Assembly (NCBI GenBank): GCA_001797315.1
Contig: MGPC01000040.1
Coordinates: forward strand, 1-37,714
Length of the DNA stretch: 37,714 nt
Source: Curvibacter sp. GWA2_64_110
GTDB taxonomy: Bacteria > Pseudomonadota > Gammaproteobacteria > Burkholderiales > Burkholderiaceae_C
Direction: 5' to 3'
The notes below the pieces were generated by a model. That model saw only the letters and a list, made by a program, of their open reading frames with translations, did no database searches and was not told the origin of the DNA. Position numbers and translations under genes: made by a program. Positions within the stretch are counted from its first letter, which is position 1; the number at the start of each line of letters is the position of its first letter. This document shows, piece after piece, positions 17,602 to 27,147 of the stretch.

Positions 17602-18705
17602 ATGTGGAACCACAAGACTTTGGGAGCCGCCCTGCTGCTGCTCGCCGGTGCCGCCGCACAGGCACAGATCCTGATCGGCCAGACCGCCGGCTTCAGCGGC
17701 CCGGTGGCCGCGGGTGTCAAGGAAACCACGGACGGCGCCAAGCTCTACATCGACAGCATCAACGCCAAGGGCGGCATCGGCGGGCAGAAGATCGAGCTGA
17801 TCTCGCTCGACGACAAGTTCGACCCCAAACTGGCGGCCGAAAATGCGCGCAAGTTGATCGAGGAGCAGAACGTGGCGGCCATGTTCCTCACACGCGGCAC
17901 CCCCCACAACGAAGCCATCCTGCCGTGGCTGGACAAATATGGCGTGCCACTGATCGGCCCCTCCACCGGTGCCATGACGCTGCACCAGCCGGTGCGCAAG
18001 CACATCTTCAACGTGCGCGCCACCTACCAGCGCGAGGCCGAGAAGGCCGTCGTCCATCTGGCGACCATCGGTATGAACAAGATCGCGCTGGTGCATGTCG
18101 ACGACAGCTTCGGAGAAGACGGCCTGGCCGGCGCGCAAAAAGGACTGGCGAGCGCCAAGATCAGTGCCGTCGCGGTGGAGAAATTCGACCGCGTCAAGCC
18201 GGACTTTTCCAAGATCGCGCCGCTCGTTGCCAAGTTGGGCGCACAGGCCGTCGTCATGATCGCCTCGGGTGCAGCGGTGGTCGACGGCATCAAGGCCTTC
18301 CGTGCCGCCGGCAGCAATTGCCAGGTCGTGACCCTGTCCAACAACGCCTCCGGCGGCTTCATCAAGAGCCTGGGCACCCATGCCCGCGGCGTGATCGTCT
18401 CTCAAGTGTTTCCGCAGTCCTTGAGCTACGCCCTGGTCAAGGAAGCGCAGGACATCGCACGCACCAGGGACGTTGCCGAAGTCAGCCCCGCCATGCTGGA
18501 GGGCTTTGCTGCCGCCAAGGTGCTGGTGGAGGCTTTGCGCCGCACCGGTGGCAAGCCGAGCCGCGACAAGATCCAGGCCGCACTGGAAGGGCTCAGCAAG
18601 TTCGATCTGGGTGGGCTGGAAATCAACTACAGCAGCAAGGACCACACGGGCCTGGACTTTGCCGATCTGGCCATCATCACCGCCGATGGCCGCTTCCGCC
18701 GCTGA
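17602..18705 (+). CDS. Periplasmic ABC-type amino-acid binding protein (LivK-like), orphan
   Basis: 367 residues. The first 21 residues are a signal peptide (MWNHKTLGAALLLLAG core, cleavage after AQA), followed by a Peripla_BP_6 fold: ILIGQTAGFSGPVAAGVKETTDGAKLYIDSINAKGGI, VDDSFGEDGLAG, VTLSNNASGG. Such proteins capture branched-chain amino acids, amides or aromatic acids for a Liv-type transporter. No permease or ATPase gene lies nearby, so it either serves a transporter encoded elsewhere or acts as a sensor partner; the ligand is unknown. Two AAGGAG-like sequences precede the ATG. It diverges from uvrA across 146 bases. Confidence 0.88.
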   Translation: MWNHKTLGAALLLLAGAAAQAQILIGQTAGFSGPVAAGVKETTDGAKLYIDSINAKGGIGGQKIELISLDDKFDPKLAAENARKLIEEQNVAAMFLTRGTPHNEAILPWLDKYGVPLIGPSTGAMTLHQPVRKHIFNVRATYQREAEKAVVHLATIGMNKIALVHVDDSFGEDGLAGAQKGLASAKISAVAVEKFDRVKPDFSKIAPLVAKLGAQAVVMIASGAAVVDGIKAFRAAGSNCQVVTLSNNASGGFIKSLGTHARGVIVSQVFPQSLSYALVKEAQDIARTRDVAEVSPAMLEGFAAAKVLVEALRRTGGKPSRDKIQAALEGLSKFDLGGLEINYSSKDHTGLDFADLAIITADGRFRR

Positions 18706-18722
18706 GCCGTTGCGACGAAACG

Positions 18723-19160
18723 TCAGCCCTTGAGGGCCTGCTCCAGTTCCTGGCAGGCGTTCGGGCCGAGCGCGTCCTGGATCTTGGGCAGCAAGGCCAG
18801 CAGGTCGTCATAGCCACGCGCCGCCTCGACTGCCAGATTGAGCTTGAAGCCGCGCAGTCCGAGGGACGCCGTCAGCCGGGTGGCGATCGGCCAGGCCTCG
18901 GCATAGCGCTGCGGCGTGCGCGCACTGACCGCCTCGGCCACAGGGACCTCCGCCAGCGGCTCGGTTGCCGCGAGCAGGCCGTGGGCCAGCATGTGGTCCA
19001 CATCGGCCTGCGTGACGCCGAGACCGGCGGTGGCGGTGAGAACCTGCTCCAGGGTCTTGGCGCCATCAAACAGAATGAAAGCCGAGCGCTGCCGCGCCGA
19101 CAGCAACGGCGAGCGTTGCTTGAACGCCAGCTGACCTGCTTCTGTTTTTGAATATTTCAT
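18723..19160 (-). CDS. Hypothetical protein, 145 residues
   Basis: ATG chosen at 19160 (MKYSKTEAGQLAFKQRS); an in-frame start at 19190 would add ten residues. Not recognised beyond a resemblance to small Burkholderiales proteins of unknown role. The N-terminal half (SARQRSAFILFDGAKTLEQVLTATA) looks like a winged-helix segment, followed by a linker rich in proline, alanine and glutamate and a C-terminal helical part (LLALLPKIQDALGPNACQELEQAL). No signal peptide or membrane segment. It converges on the binding-protein gene with 17 bases between, and follows a small membrane-protein gene on the same strand by 62 bases. Confidence 0.65.
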   Translation of the reverse strand: MKYSKTEAGQLAFKQRSPLLSARQRSAFILFDGAKTLEQVLTATAGLGVTQADVDHMLAHGLLAATEPLAEVPVAEAVSARTPQRYAEAWPIATRLTASLGLRGFKLNLAVEAARGYDDLLALLPKIQDALGPNACQELEQALKG

Positions 19161-19222
19161 GGCGATGGTGTGCGGCCCGATAGCCGTCATTGCCTCCTCA
19201 GGGCACCATCTTACGGATTTCC

Positions 19223-19411
19223 TTACTTTGCCACGCTGGCAGGCGCAGCGACCGGGACAGCTGCTACCGCGGCCGAAGCGGGCGCTTCCGGCACATGGAC
19301 GGCGTCAGCGCCGTGCTTCTCACCCCCCATGTCCAGCTGGTCGCCGCCTTTCAAGATGACAAACATGGCCAGTGCGGCAAAGACGATGAAGGCAACGATA
19401 ATTTTCCACAT
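19223..19411 (-). CDS. Small single-pass membrane protein, 62 residues
   Basis: Starts at ATG 19411 with AAAGGAAG about eight bases upstream. Residues 3-20 form one hydrophobic helix (IIVAFIVFAALAMFVIL), then KGGDQLDMGGEKHG and an alanine/proline/valine-rich tail. It is short, but codon use, the ribosome site and the sensible topology support it as real; I recall similar small proteins in Comamonadaceae but no function. It lies just downstream of the transporter terminator, whose T-run abuts its ribosome site, so it needs read-through or its own promoter. Confidence 0.6.
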   Translation of the reverse strand: MWKIIVAFIVFAALAMFVILKGGDQLDMGGEKHGADAVHVPEAPASAAVAAVPVAAPASVAK

Positions 19412-19425
19412 GATTTTCTTCCTTT

Positions 19426-19453
19426 AAAAAAAAGGCCCTCTCAAAGAGGGCCT
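19426..19453 (-). terminator. Rho-independent terminator behind the MHS transporter gene
   Basis: Perfect 9-bp stem AGGCCCTCT/AGAGGGCCT (19433-19453) with a 3-base loop, followed on the minus strand by eight T (19433-19426). It lies about 56 bases after the transporter stop and ends right before the ribosome site of the small membrane-protein gene. Confidence 0.92.
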
Positions 19454-19509
19454 GTGTGCCGGGCCCGATCCGGCAAGCCGGACCGGGAGGCTGACCGAAG
19501 CACCGCGCT

Positions 19510-21162
19510 TCAGTCGTGAGCGTAGATGTCCACGTCCTTGGTTTCGCGGACGAACAGCATGCCAACGACAAAGGTCATGCCGGCCACGATGATCGGGTAC
19601 CAGAGACCGTTGTACATGTTGCCGGTTTGCGCCACGATGGCAAACGCCGTGGTGGGCAGCAGGCCGCCGAACCAGCCGTTACCGATGTGATACGGCAGCG
19701 ACATCGAGGTGTAGCGGATGCGGGTCGGGAACAGTTCCACCAGCATGGCGGCGATCGGGCCGTACACCATGGTCACCAGGATCACCAGGTAGGTGAGGAT
19801 GGCGATGACCGTGACCTTGTCCACCTTGGCCATGTCGGCCTTGGCGGGATAGCCGTGAGCCTTGAGCGCTTCGGACACAGCCTTCTTGAACTCGCCATCG
19901 AGCTTCTTGGCATCGTCTGCCGGGATGCCCTTGGCGGTGTAGCTGGTGATGACCTGATCGCCGATCTTGATGGAGGCGGGGCCGGAGCCGACAATGTTCT
20001 CATAGCTCACCGAAGAGCCGGCCAGCACCTGCTTGGCGATGTCGCACGAGCTGGTGAACTTGGCAGTGCCGGTCGGGTTGAACTGGAACGAGCACTCTTT
20101 CGGATCGGCCGTGATGGTCACCTTGCTTGCCTGCTGGGCCTTGTACAGATCCGGGTTGGCGGCCTTGGTCAGTGCTTCGAACACCGGGAAGTAGGTCACG
20201 ACCGCCAGCAGGCAGCCGGCCATGATGATGGGCTTGCGGCCAATCTTGTCGGACCAGGCACCGAAAACGATGAAGAACGGCGTGCCGATCAGCAGGGAGA
20301 TGGCCACATAGATGTTGGCAGCAGCACCGTCCACCTTGAGCGCTTGCGTCAGGAAGAACAGGGCATAGAACTGGCCGGAGTACCAGACCACGGCCTGGCC
20401 GGCGGTCAGGCCGATCAGGGCCAGGATCACGATCTTCAGGTTTTTCCATTGACCGAAGGCTTCGGACAGCGGAGCCTTGGAGGTCTTGCCTTCAGCTTTC
20501 ATCTTGGCGAAAGCCGGCGATTCGTTCATGGACAGGCGAATCCAGACCGAGACGGCCAGCAGCAGGATGGAGACGATGAAGGGAACGCGCCAGCCCCAGT
20601 CGGCGAAGGCAGCTTCACCGATCATGGTACGGGTACCCAGAATCACCATCAGGCTCAGGAACAGGCCCATCGTGGCCGTGGTCTGAATCCAGGAGGTGTA
20701 GGCGCCGCGCTTGCCGTGCGGGGAGTGCTCGGCCACGTAGGTGGCAGCACCACCGTACTCACCGCCGAGTGCCAGGCCTTGCAGCATGCGCAGGGCAATC
20801 AGGATCACCGGTGCCGCGACGCCAATGGTGGCGTAGTTCGGCAAGATGCCCACGATGAAGGTGGACAGGCCCATGATCAGGATGGTCACCAGGAAGGTGT
20901 ACTTGCGGCCGATCATGTCGCCCAGACGACCGAACACCAGCGCGCCGAAAGGACGCACGATGAAGCCGGCAGCGAAAGCCAGCAGCGCGAAGATGAAGGC
21001 CGAACCGGCATCCAGACCGCTGAAGAACTGCTTGGCAATAATGGCTGCGAGCGAGCCGTAGAGGTAGAAGTCGTACCACTCGAAAACGGTACCCAGTGAA
21101 GAGGCGAAGATCACCTTCTTCTCTTCGGGGGTCATTGGCCTTGCGACCGATGATGTAGCCAT
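19510..21162 (-). CDS. MHS-family (ProP/ShiA-like) MFS transporter with a periplasmic insert
   Basis: 550 residues from ATG at 21162, AGGAG eight bases upstream. Inner-membrane symporter of the metabolite:H+ subfamily: FEWYDFYLYG in the first helix, GRLGDMIGRKYTF between helices 2 and 3, LALGGEYGGAATYVAEH, and DKIGRKPIIMAG between helices 8 and 9. Relatives carry proline/betaine, shikimate, alpha-ketoglutarate or other organic acids; the substrate here is not readable. Oddity: residues about 335-450, between predicted helices 9 and 10, form a soluble insert of over 100 residues rich in K, A and D with two cysteines (ECSF near 356, SSCD near 373), predicted on the periplasmic side. Followed by a strong terminator. 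The 141-bp leader shows no recognisable operator. Confidence 0.88.
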   Translation of the reverse strand: MATSSVARPMTPEEKKVIFASSLGTVFEWYDFYLYGSLAAIIAKQFFSGLDAGSAFIFALLAFAAGFIVRPFGALVFGRLGDMIGRKYTFLVTILIMGLSTFIVGILPNYATIGVAAPVILIALRMLQGLALGGEYGGAATYVAEHSPHGKRGAYTSWIQTTATMGLFLSLMVILGTRTMIGEAAFADWGWRVPFIVSILLLAVSVWIRLSMNESPAFAKMKAEGKTSKAPLSEAFGQWKNLKIVILALIGLTAGQAVVWYSGQFYALFFLTQALKVDGAAANIYVAISLLIGTPFFIVFGAWSDKIGRKPIIMAGCLLAVVTYFPVFEALTKAANPDLYKAQQASKVTITADPKECSFQFNPTGTAKFTSSCDIAKQVLAGSSVSYENIVGSGPASIKIGDQVITSYTAKGIPADDAKKLDGEFKKAVSEALKAHGYPAKADMAKVDKVTVIAILTYLVILVTMVYGPIAAMLVELFPTRIRYTSMSLPYHIGNGWFGGLLPTTAFAIVAQTGNMYNGLWYPIIVAGMTFVVGMLFVRETKDVDIYAHD

Positions 21163-21303
21163 GTCTTGTCTCCTAAAGGAATTGAAGCCCCTAACGTGGG
21201 GACTGGCGTGCATTCTTGGAGACAGCACTGACCGCTTTCTTACATCAACCGTAGGGGATAACCCTGAGACCCCTCGTCCATTCAGCGAAAAACAGCGCAG
21301 AAA

Positions 21304-21945
21304 TCAACGCTGGCGCACAGCGCCAGCAGCAATCCGACCAACGGCATGCCAGCCCGGGCCGTCAAACCAGGCATCGCCACGCAGGTAGTCACGCAGCATG
21401 GGCAGCGCATCGAAACCCCAGAACAGCTTGTCATCCACTGCATAGGCCGGCACACCAAACACGCCGGCGGCGATCGCCTCGTCGGTGTTCCGGCGCAGCC
21501 GCGCCTTGACCGCCTCGTCATCCGGCGCCAACGACGGCTGCAACTGCTCATGCAGGGCTTTCAGGCGCGCCGCATCGAGCGCATCGGCACCGCCCTGCCA
21601 GACATGGCGCAGCAAGGTTTCGCACACATAGCGGTTGGGATCACCGCCGCCGGCAGCGGCAATCGCCAGCCGCAGCAGCGGCAGCGGGTTGAAGGGATGC
21701 ACGGATGGCATCTGAAGCTGGACCTGATGCTGGTGCCCCAGCCACTGCACATGGCGATAGGTCCAGTCGCGCTTGGCCGGCACCTCGGCCGGCCCGAGCT
21801 GACCGTGGTGCTTGAGGAGGGCCCCCAGCAGCACCGGCTTGTAGCTGACCGAGTAGCTCAGGCCCATCAGGGTCTCGGGCAGCTTCTCGAAGGCCAGATG
21901 GGCGTAGGGCGAGATGAAATCCAGGTAGAAGGTGATGTGCTTCAT
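21304..21945 (-). CDS. DsbA-family 2-hydroxychromene-2-carboxylate isomerase-like protein
   Basis: 213 residues. Thioredoxin-fold protein of the DsbA/kappa-class GST group: the N-terminal ITFYLDFISPYAHLAF carries SPY (S12-P-Y) in place of the CxxC of true DsbA, the mark of glutathione-dependent isomerases such as NahD. GVFGVPAYAVDDKLFWGFDAL near the C-terminus is the conserved cis-proline region and substrate tail. NahD works in naphthalene breakdown, but no such genes are present, so the substrate is open. Its start is five bases from the left arm of a foldback element (21951-22091), which makes up its whole leader; the ribosome site is weak. Confidence 0.85.
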   Translation of the reverse strand: MKHITFYLDFISPYAHLAFEKLPETLMGLSYSVSYKPVLLGALLKHHGQLGPAEVPAKRDWTYRHVQWLGHQHQVQLQMPSVHPFNPLPLLRLAIAAAGGGDPNRYVCETLLRHVWQGGADALDAARLKALHEQLQPSLAPDDEAVKARLRRNTDEAIAAGVFGVPAYAVDDKLFWGFDALPMLRDYLRGDAWFDGPGWHAVGRIAAGAVRQR

Positions 21946-21950
21946 GGGTG

Positions 21951-22091
21951 GGCCTGTCCAGACTGATTTCTCATGTGCGAATGCGGGGTGTTGCGCGGAC
22001 TCGCCGGGGAACTGCCCCGGCGGCGTCCACGCGCCTACCGCATGACCTTTTTGTTCTGCAGTCCATCATAAGAAATCAGTCTGGACAGGCC
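21951..22091. repeat. Foldback element with perfect 21-bp terminal inverted repeats
   Basis: The left arm 21951-21971 (begins GGCCTGTCCAGACTG) is the exact reverse complement of the right arm 22071-22091. Inside are nested inverted repeats: ATGCGG/CCGCAT (21981-21986, 22038-22043) and CGCCGGGG/CCCCGGCG (22002-22009, 22015-22022). It fills the gap between the DUF1289 gene and the isomerase gene; the DUF1289 stop codon lies in the right arm. Too small for a transposase, so MITE-like or a structured intercistronic element. Confidence 0.7.
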
Positions 22092-22312
22092 CCGGCTCCG
22101 GCGGCGCGTTGTTCGATCCGGCCCCAGACGGCGCGCTTGTCGGCGTCACGCATCGTCGACCAGTCCCTGATTTCCTGCAGCGTGCGCAGGCAGCCGAGGC
22201 ACAGGACGCGAGGCTCGTCCATCTTGCAGACCGACATGCAGGGTGAAGGCACATTTTGGGCCACAGCCCTTGCCTTCATTGCGCGATCCGCTATCGAATC
22301 CATAGCATTCAT
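22076..22312 (-). CDS. DUF1289 family protein
   Basis: 78 residues from ATG at 22312; in-frame GTG codons at 22318 and 22315 are alternatives. The conserved body is VPSPCMSVCKMD ... CLGCLRTLQEI, with C-x3-C and C-x2-C pairs typical of DUF1289, probably metal binding; function unknown. The start follows the liuE TGA directly, so it is likely co-translated. Oddities: the first 20 or so residues (MNAMDSIADRAMKARAVAQN) are encoded by a dispersed repeat (22253-22306), and the last residues and stop lie in the arm of a foldback element. Both ends of the gene have therefore been reshaped by repeats while the core stayed intact. Confidence 0.8.
   Translation of the reverse strand: MNAMDSIADRAMKARAVAQNVPSPCMSVCKMDEPRVLCLGCLRTLQEIRDWSTMRDADKRAVWGRIEQRAAGAGACPD
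22253..22306 (-). repeat. Hairpin/GCGCA dispersed repeat, copy 4 (5' end of the DUF1289 gene)
   Basis: Stem GCTAT/ATAGC (22290-22306, 7-base loop), then on the minus strand GGATC-GCGCA-ATGAAGGCAAGGGC. It aligns without gaps to copies 1, 3 and 5. It supplies the N-terminal codons of the DUF1289 protein. Confidence 0.8.
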
Positions 22313-22318
22313 CACCAC

Positions 22319-23224
22319 TCACCCGCGCTTGGCGAGCAGCGCCGTGGCAGCACGCGAGCCGGGCGCACGGCCCAGGAAGTCGCTGATGAACTTGCCGGCA
22401 TCCACCAGCTTGTCAAGATCAATGCCGGTCTCGATGCCCATGCCGTGCAGCAGGTAGACCACGTCTTCGGTCGCCACGTTGCCGGTGGCGCCCTTGGCAT
22501 AAGGACAGCCGCCCAGGCCGGCCACGGAAGACTGGAAATTCCAGACTCCCATCTCCAGCGCGGCGTAGGTGTTGGCCAGCGCCTGGCCGTAGGTGTCGTG
22601 GAAGTGGCCCGAGATGTCATCGGTATTGAAGTGCGCCAGCGTGGCCTCGATCGCCCGTTGCACCTTGCGCGGCGTGCCGACGCCGATGGTGTCGGCCACG
22701 TCCACCCGCTGCACGCCAATGTCCTTCATCAACCGCGCCAGCATGCCCACCCGCTCGGGCGGGATGTCGCCCTCGTAGGGGCAGCCCACAGTGCAGCTCA
22801 TGGCACCTCGCACGCGGAGGCCTGCCGCACGCGCGGCCGCCACCACGGGCGCAAAACGCTCGATGCTCTCGGCAATCGAGCAGTTGATGTTGCGCTGGCT
22901 GAAGGCTTCGCTGGAGGCACCGAACACCACGATCTCGTCCGGCTTCGACAACACGGCAGCCTCGAAGCCCTTGAGGTTGGGCGTCAGCACCGAGTAGCGC
23001 ACGCCGCTCTGGCGCTGGATGCCGGCCATGACCTCGGCGTTGTCGGCCATCTGCGGCACCCACTTCGGACTGACAAAGCTGGTGACTTCAATCTCCTTCA
23101 AGCCGGCGTCCTGCAGGCGATGCACCAGCTCGATCTTGACGGCGGCCGGCACCGGCTGCTTCTCGTTCTGCAGGCCATCGCGCGGACCGACGTCGATCAG
23201 TTGGACTCGGGTGGGAAAACTCAT
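22319..23224 (-). CDS. liuE: Hydroxymethylglutaryl-CoA lyase
   Basis: 301 residues from ATG at 23224. Cleaves HMG-CoA to acetoacetate and acetyl-CoA, the last step of leucine breakdown. Motifs: VQLIDVGPRDGLQNEK with the catalytic arginine and metal-binding aspartate, EVTSFVSPKWVPQMAD, GAMSCTVGCPYEGD, HFHDTYGQALAN with metal-binding histidines, and the signature GLGGCPYAKGATGNVATED containing the catalytic cysteine. Length is typical. It lies 159 bases behind ghrA, with a dispersed repeat in the gap, and directly before the DUF1289 gene. With liuB and liuD it makes up three steps' worth of the Liu pathway here; liuC (methylglutaconyl-CoA hydratase) is not in the window. Confidence 0.95.
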   Translation of the reverse strand: MSFPTRVQLIDVGPRDGLQNEKQPVPAAVKIELVHRLQDAGLKEIEVTSFVSPKWVPQMADNAEVMAGIQRQSGVRYSVLTPNLKGFEAAVLSKPDEIVVFGASSEAFSQRNINCSIAESIERFAPVVAAARAAGLRVRGAMSCTVGCPYEGDIPPERVGMLARLMKDIGVQRVDVADTIGVGTPRKVQRAIEATLAHFNTDDISGHFHDTYGQALANTYAALEMGVWNFQSSVAGLGGCPYAKGATGNVATEDVVYLLHGMGIETGIDLDKLVDAGKFISDFLGRAPGSRAATALLAKRG

Positions 23225-23273
23225 GACAAATACTCCGTCTGCGGAGACAAGTTCGGCAACATAACAAGAGGGC

Positions 23274-23373
23274 CACCCGGGGAATGCCGTGGAACCGGCT
23301 CCGCCGGGCCACTGGCGTTGCCCCCTGCAAGGGGGGTGGCGGAGCGACACGCAGTGCGCGCAGCCTGGGGGTG
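23274..23373. repeat. Second dispersed repeat family, copy B (3' of ghrA)
   Basis: Same family as 4145-4235: shared core GGAACCGGCTC-GCCGGGCC-CTGG, internal stem CCCCCT-GCA-AGGGGG (23321-23335), bounded by CACCC and GGGGGTG. It ends ten bases from the ghrA stop, between ghrA and liuE. Confidence 0.75.
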
Positions 23374-23383
23374 AGCCATCGTT

Positions 23384-24304
23384 TCAATAACCTTTCATGG
23401 GATCGACAATACCCGCGATGGATTCCCCGTGCTCCAGGCGGGTGATCTTGGCCGCGATCTGCGCCACACTCTCGTCGCGCAGCGTCCGCGCCGCCGTGTG
23501 CGGCGTGACGGCGATCTTCGGATGGCGCCAGAACGGGTGGCCGGCCGGCAGCGGCTCCTGGCGGAACACGTCCAGTGTCGCGCCGGCCAGGTGACCGTTG
23601 TCGAGCAACGGAATCAGATCTTCCTCCACCAGATGCGCGCCGCGCGCCACGTTGATCAGGTAGCCCCCCGGCCGCAACTGCGCCAGGGTCTGCCGATTCA
23701 GGATGCCCTCGGTTTCGGCTGTCAACGGCAGCAGACACACCAGCACCCGGGTTTCGGCCAGAAAGTCGGACAACTGTTCAGCCCCGGCATGACAACGCAC
23801 ACCGGGCACGTCCTTGGCGCTACGGCTCCAGCCGAGCACCGGAAATTCGAAAGCCTGCACGGCACGCGCCACGCGCTGGCCCAGCACGCCCAGCCCCATG
23901 ATGCCAACCGGAAAATCCTGCCGCAGGCGCGGGCGACGGAAGGACCACTTGCCCTGAGCCACATCCTGCTCATAGAGAGCAAACTCGCGGAAGTGCCGGA
24001 TCAGCGCATGCACCACGTACTCGGCCATCTGCACCGACATGCCGGCATCGTCGAGCCGCACCAGCTGGGTCGCTGGTGCCACCTTGAGCTGCGTCAGGGC
24101 ATCGACGCCGGCGCCGAGGTTGAACAAGGCTTTGAGGCGCGGCTGCTCGTCCAGAAAGGCTTGCGGCGGCGCCCACACCACCGCGTAATCGCCCGGTGGC
24201 GCCCCGGGCGCCCAGACCTCGATCTCGGCCTGCGGCAAGGCTGTGCGCAACGCGGTCAGCCAGGGCTCGGCCTTGAAATCAGTGCAGCAGAAATAGATCT
24301 TCAT
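23384..24304 (-). CDS. ghrA: Glyoxylate/hydroxypyruvate reductase A (D-2-hydroxyacid dehydrogenase)
   Basis: 306 residues. NAD(P)H-dependent reduction of glyoxylate or hydroxypyruvate is expected by similarity to E. coli GhrA, with which it shares the N-terminal layout (DYAVVWAPP, LFNLGAGVDAL). The Rossmann loop is GIMGLGVLGQRVARAV. Catalytic residues of the D-2-hydroxyacid dehydrogenase family are visible: arginine in NVARGAHLVEEDL, glutamate in FRQEPLP, histidine in TPHTAA. It ends DPMKGY, like GhrA. It sits 35 bases behind liuD, an unexpected passenger in a leucine-catabolism cluster; a role on a branched-chain 2-hydroxy or 2-keto acid is possible but unproven. Confidence 0.9.
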   Translation of the reverse strand: MKIYFCCTDFKAEPWLTALRTALPQAEIEVWAPGAPPGDYAVVWAPPQAFLDEQPRLKALFNLGAGVDALTQLKVAPATQLVRLDDAGMSVQMAEYVVHALIRHFREFALYEQDVAQGKWSFRRPRLRQDFPVGIMGLGVLGQRVARAVQAFEFPVLGWSRSAKDVPGVRCHAGAEQLSDFLAETRVLVCLLPLTAETEGILNRQTLAQLRPGGYLINVARGAHLVEEDLIPLLDNGHLAGATLDVFRQEPLPAGHPFWRHPKIAVTPHTAARTLRDESVAQIAAKITRLEHGESIAGIVDPMKGY

Positions 24305-24339
24305 AGGCTGAGCTTAACGGCTGTCGCGCACCAGCAGGG

Positions 24340-26343
<2,004 letters not shown>

Positions 26344-26456
26344 GCTTGACCTCCACCGCGGTGCAATCGCCTGCGTGTGCTGCGCACACCACGCAATTTA
26401 GCTTCGCTGCTGCGCGGCTACGCCGCTGGTCCCCGCGGTTGGCAATGAGTATTTTC

Positions 26457-27146
26457 TTAAACATGAATCACCTTTCCAAGGTCCAGACAAGCAGCCGCTG
26501 CGGCTGCGGTGGGATGATCGAAACGCGGCACATGGCCGAGCAGGGGTGCGTCGATGCGTGCGGCAATGGCTTCGATGTTGGCCTCCTGATGCGCCATGGC
26601 CGGGTCCACCGTATTGGCCACCCAGCCGGCCAGCGTCAGGCCGCGTGCCGCAATCGCCTCGGCCGTCAGCAGCGCCTGGCTGATGCAGCCCAGCCGCAGG
26701 CCGACCACCAGCACCACCGGCAGGCCGAGCTGCTGCGCCAGGTCGGCGGTATCAAAGTCATCGATCAGCGGCACGCGAAAACCGCCCACGCCCTCGACCA
26801 CCACGGCCTCGGCCTGCTGGCGCACCTGCGCATAGCAGGCCAGGATCTTCTGCGGCTCGATCGGCACGCCGTCCAGCGCGGCGGCGATGTGCGGCGCTGC
26901 CGGCGTGTGCAGCAGACAGGGCGTGGTCAGCGTCGGCGGCAGCTTCAGCGGTGCCGCTGCCAGCAGGGCATCGACATCCTCGTTGTGCCAGACACCGGCG
27001 CGCAGTTCAGCGCCGGCGGCCACCGGTTTCATGCCGGCGGCGCGCACGCCGCCCTGCCCCAGCGCATGCAGCAGCGCACAGCTGACCAGGGTCTTGCCGA
27101 TTTCGGTATCGGTGCCGGTGACGAAGCAGGAGAACGCGTGCTTCAC
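26457..27146 (-). CDS. bioD: Dethiobiotin synthetase
   Basis: 229 residues from a GTG at 27146, one base after the bioF stop, with AGGAGG about eight bases upstream inside bioF. Closes the ureido ring of biotin from 7,8-diaminopelargonate, CO2 and ATP. The P-loop is GTDTEIGKT near the start; [19 protein letters not shown] and GWVANTVDP are family motifs. Its last codons (CAT GTT TAA) fall in the upstream copy of the liuD start, so the C-terminus was probably set by that duplication. Third gene of bioA-bioF-bioD, set between liuB and liuD. Confidence 0.95.
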   Translation of the reverse strand: MKHAFSCFVTGTDTEIGKTLVSCALLHALGQGGVRAAGMKPVAAGAELRAGVWHNEDVDALLAAAPLKLPPTLTTPCLLHTPAAPHIAAALDGVPIEPQKILACYAQVRQQAEAVVVEGVGGFRVPLIDDFDTADLAQQLGLPVVLVVGLRLGCISQALLTAEAIAARGLTLAGWVANTVDPAMAHQEANIEAIAARIDAPLLGHVPRFDHPTAAAAAACLDLGKVIHV

Positions 27147-27147
27147 T

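Noticed and set aside
21163-21303. Operator in the transporter leader
   Set aside because: The leader has short GC-rich repeats but nothing I can match to a known site.
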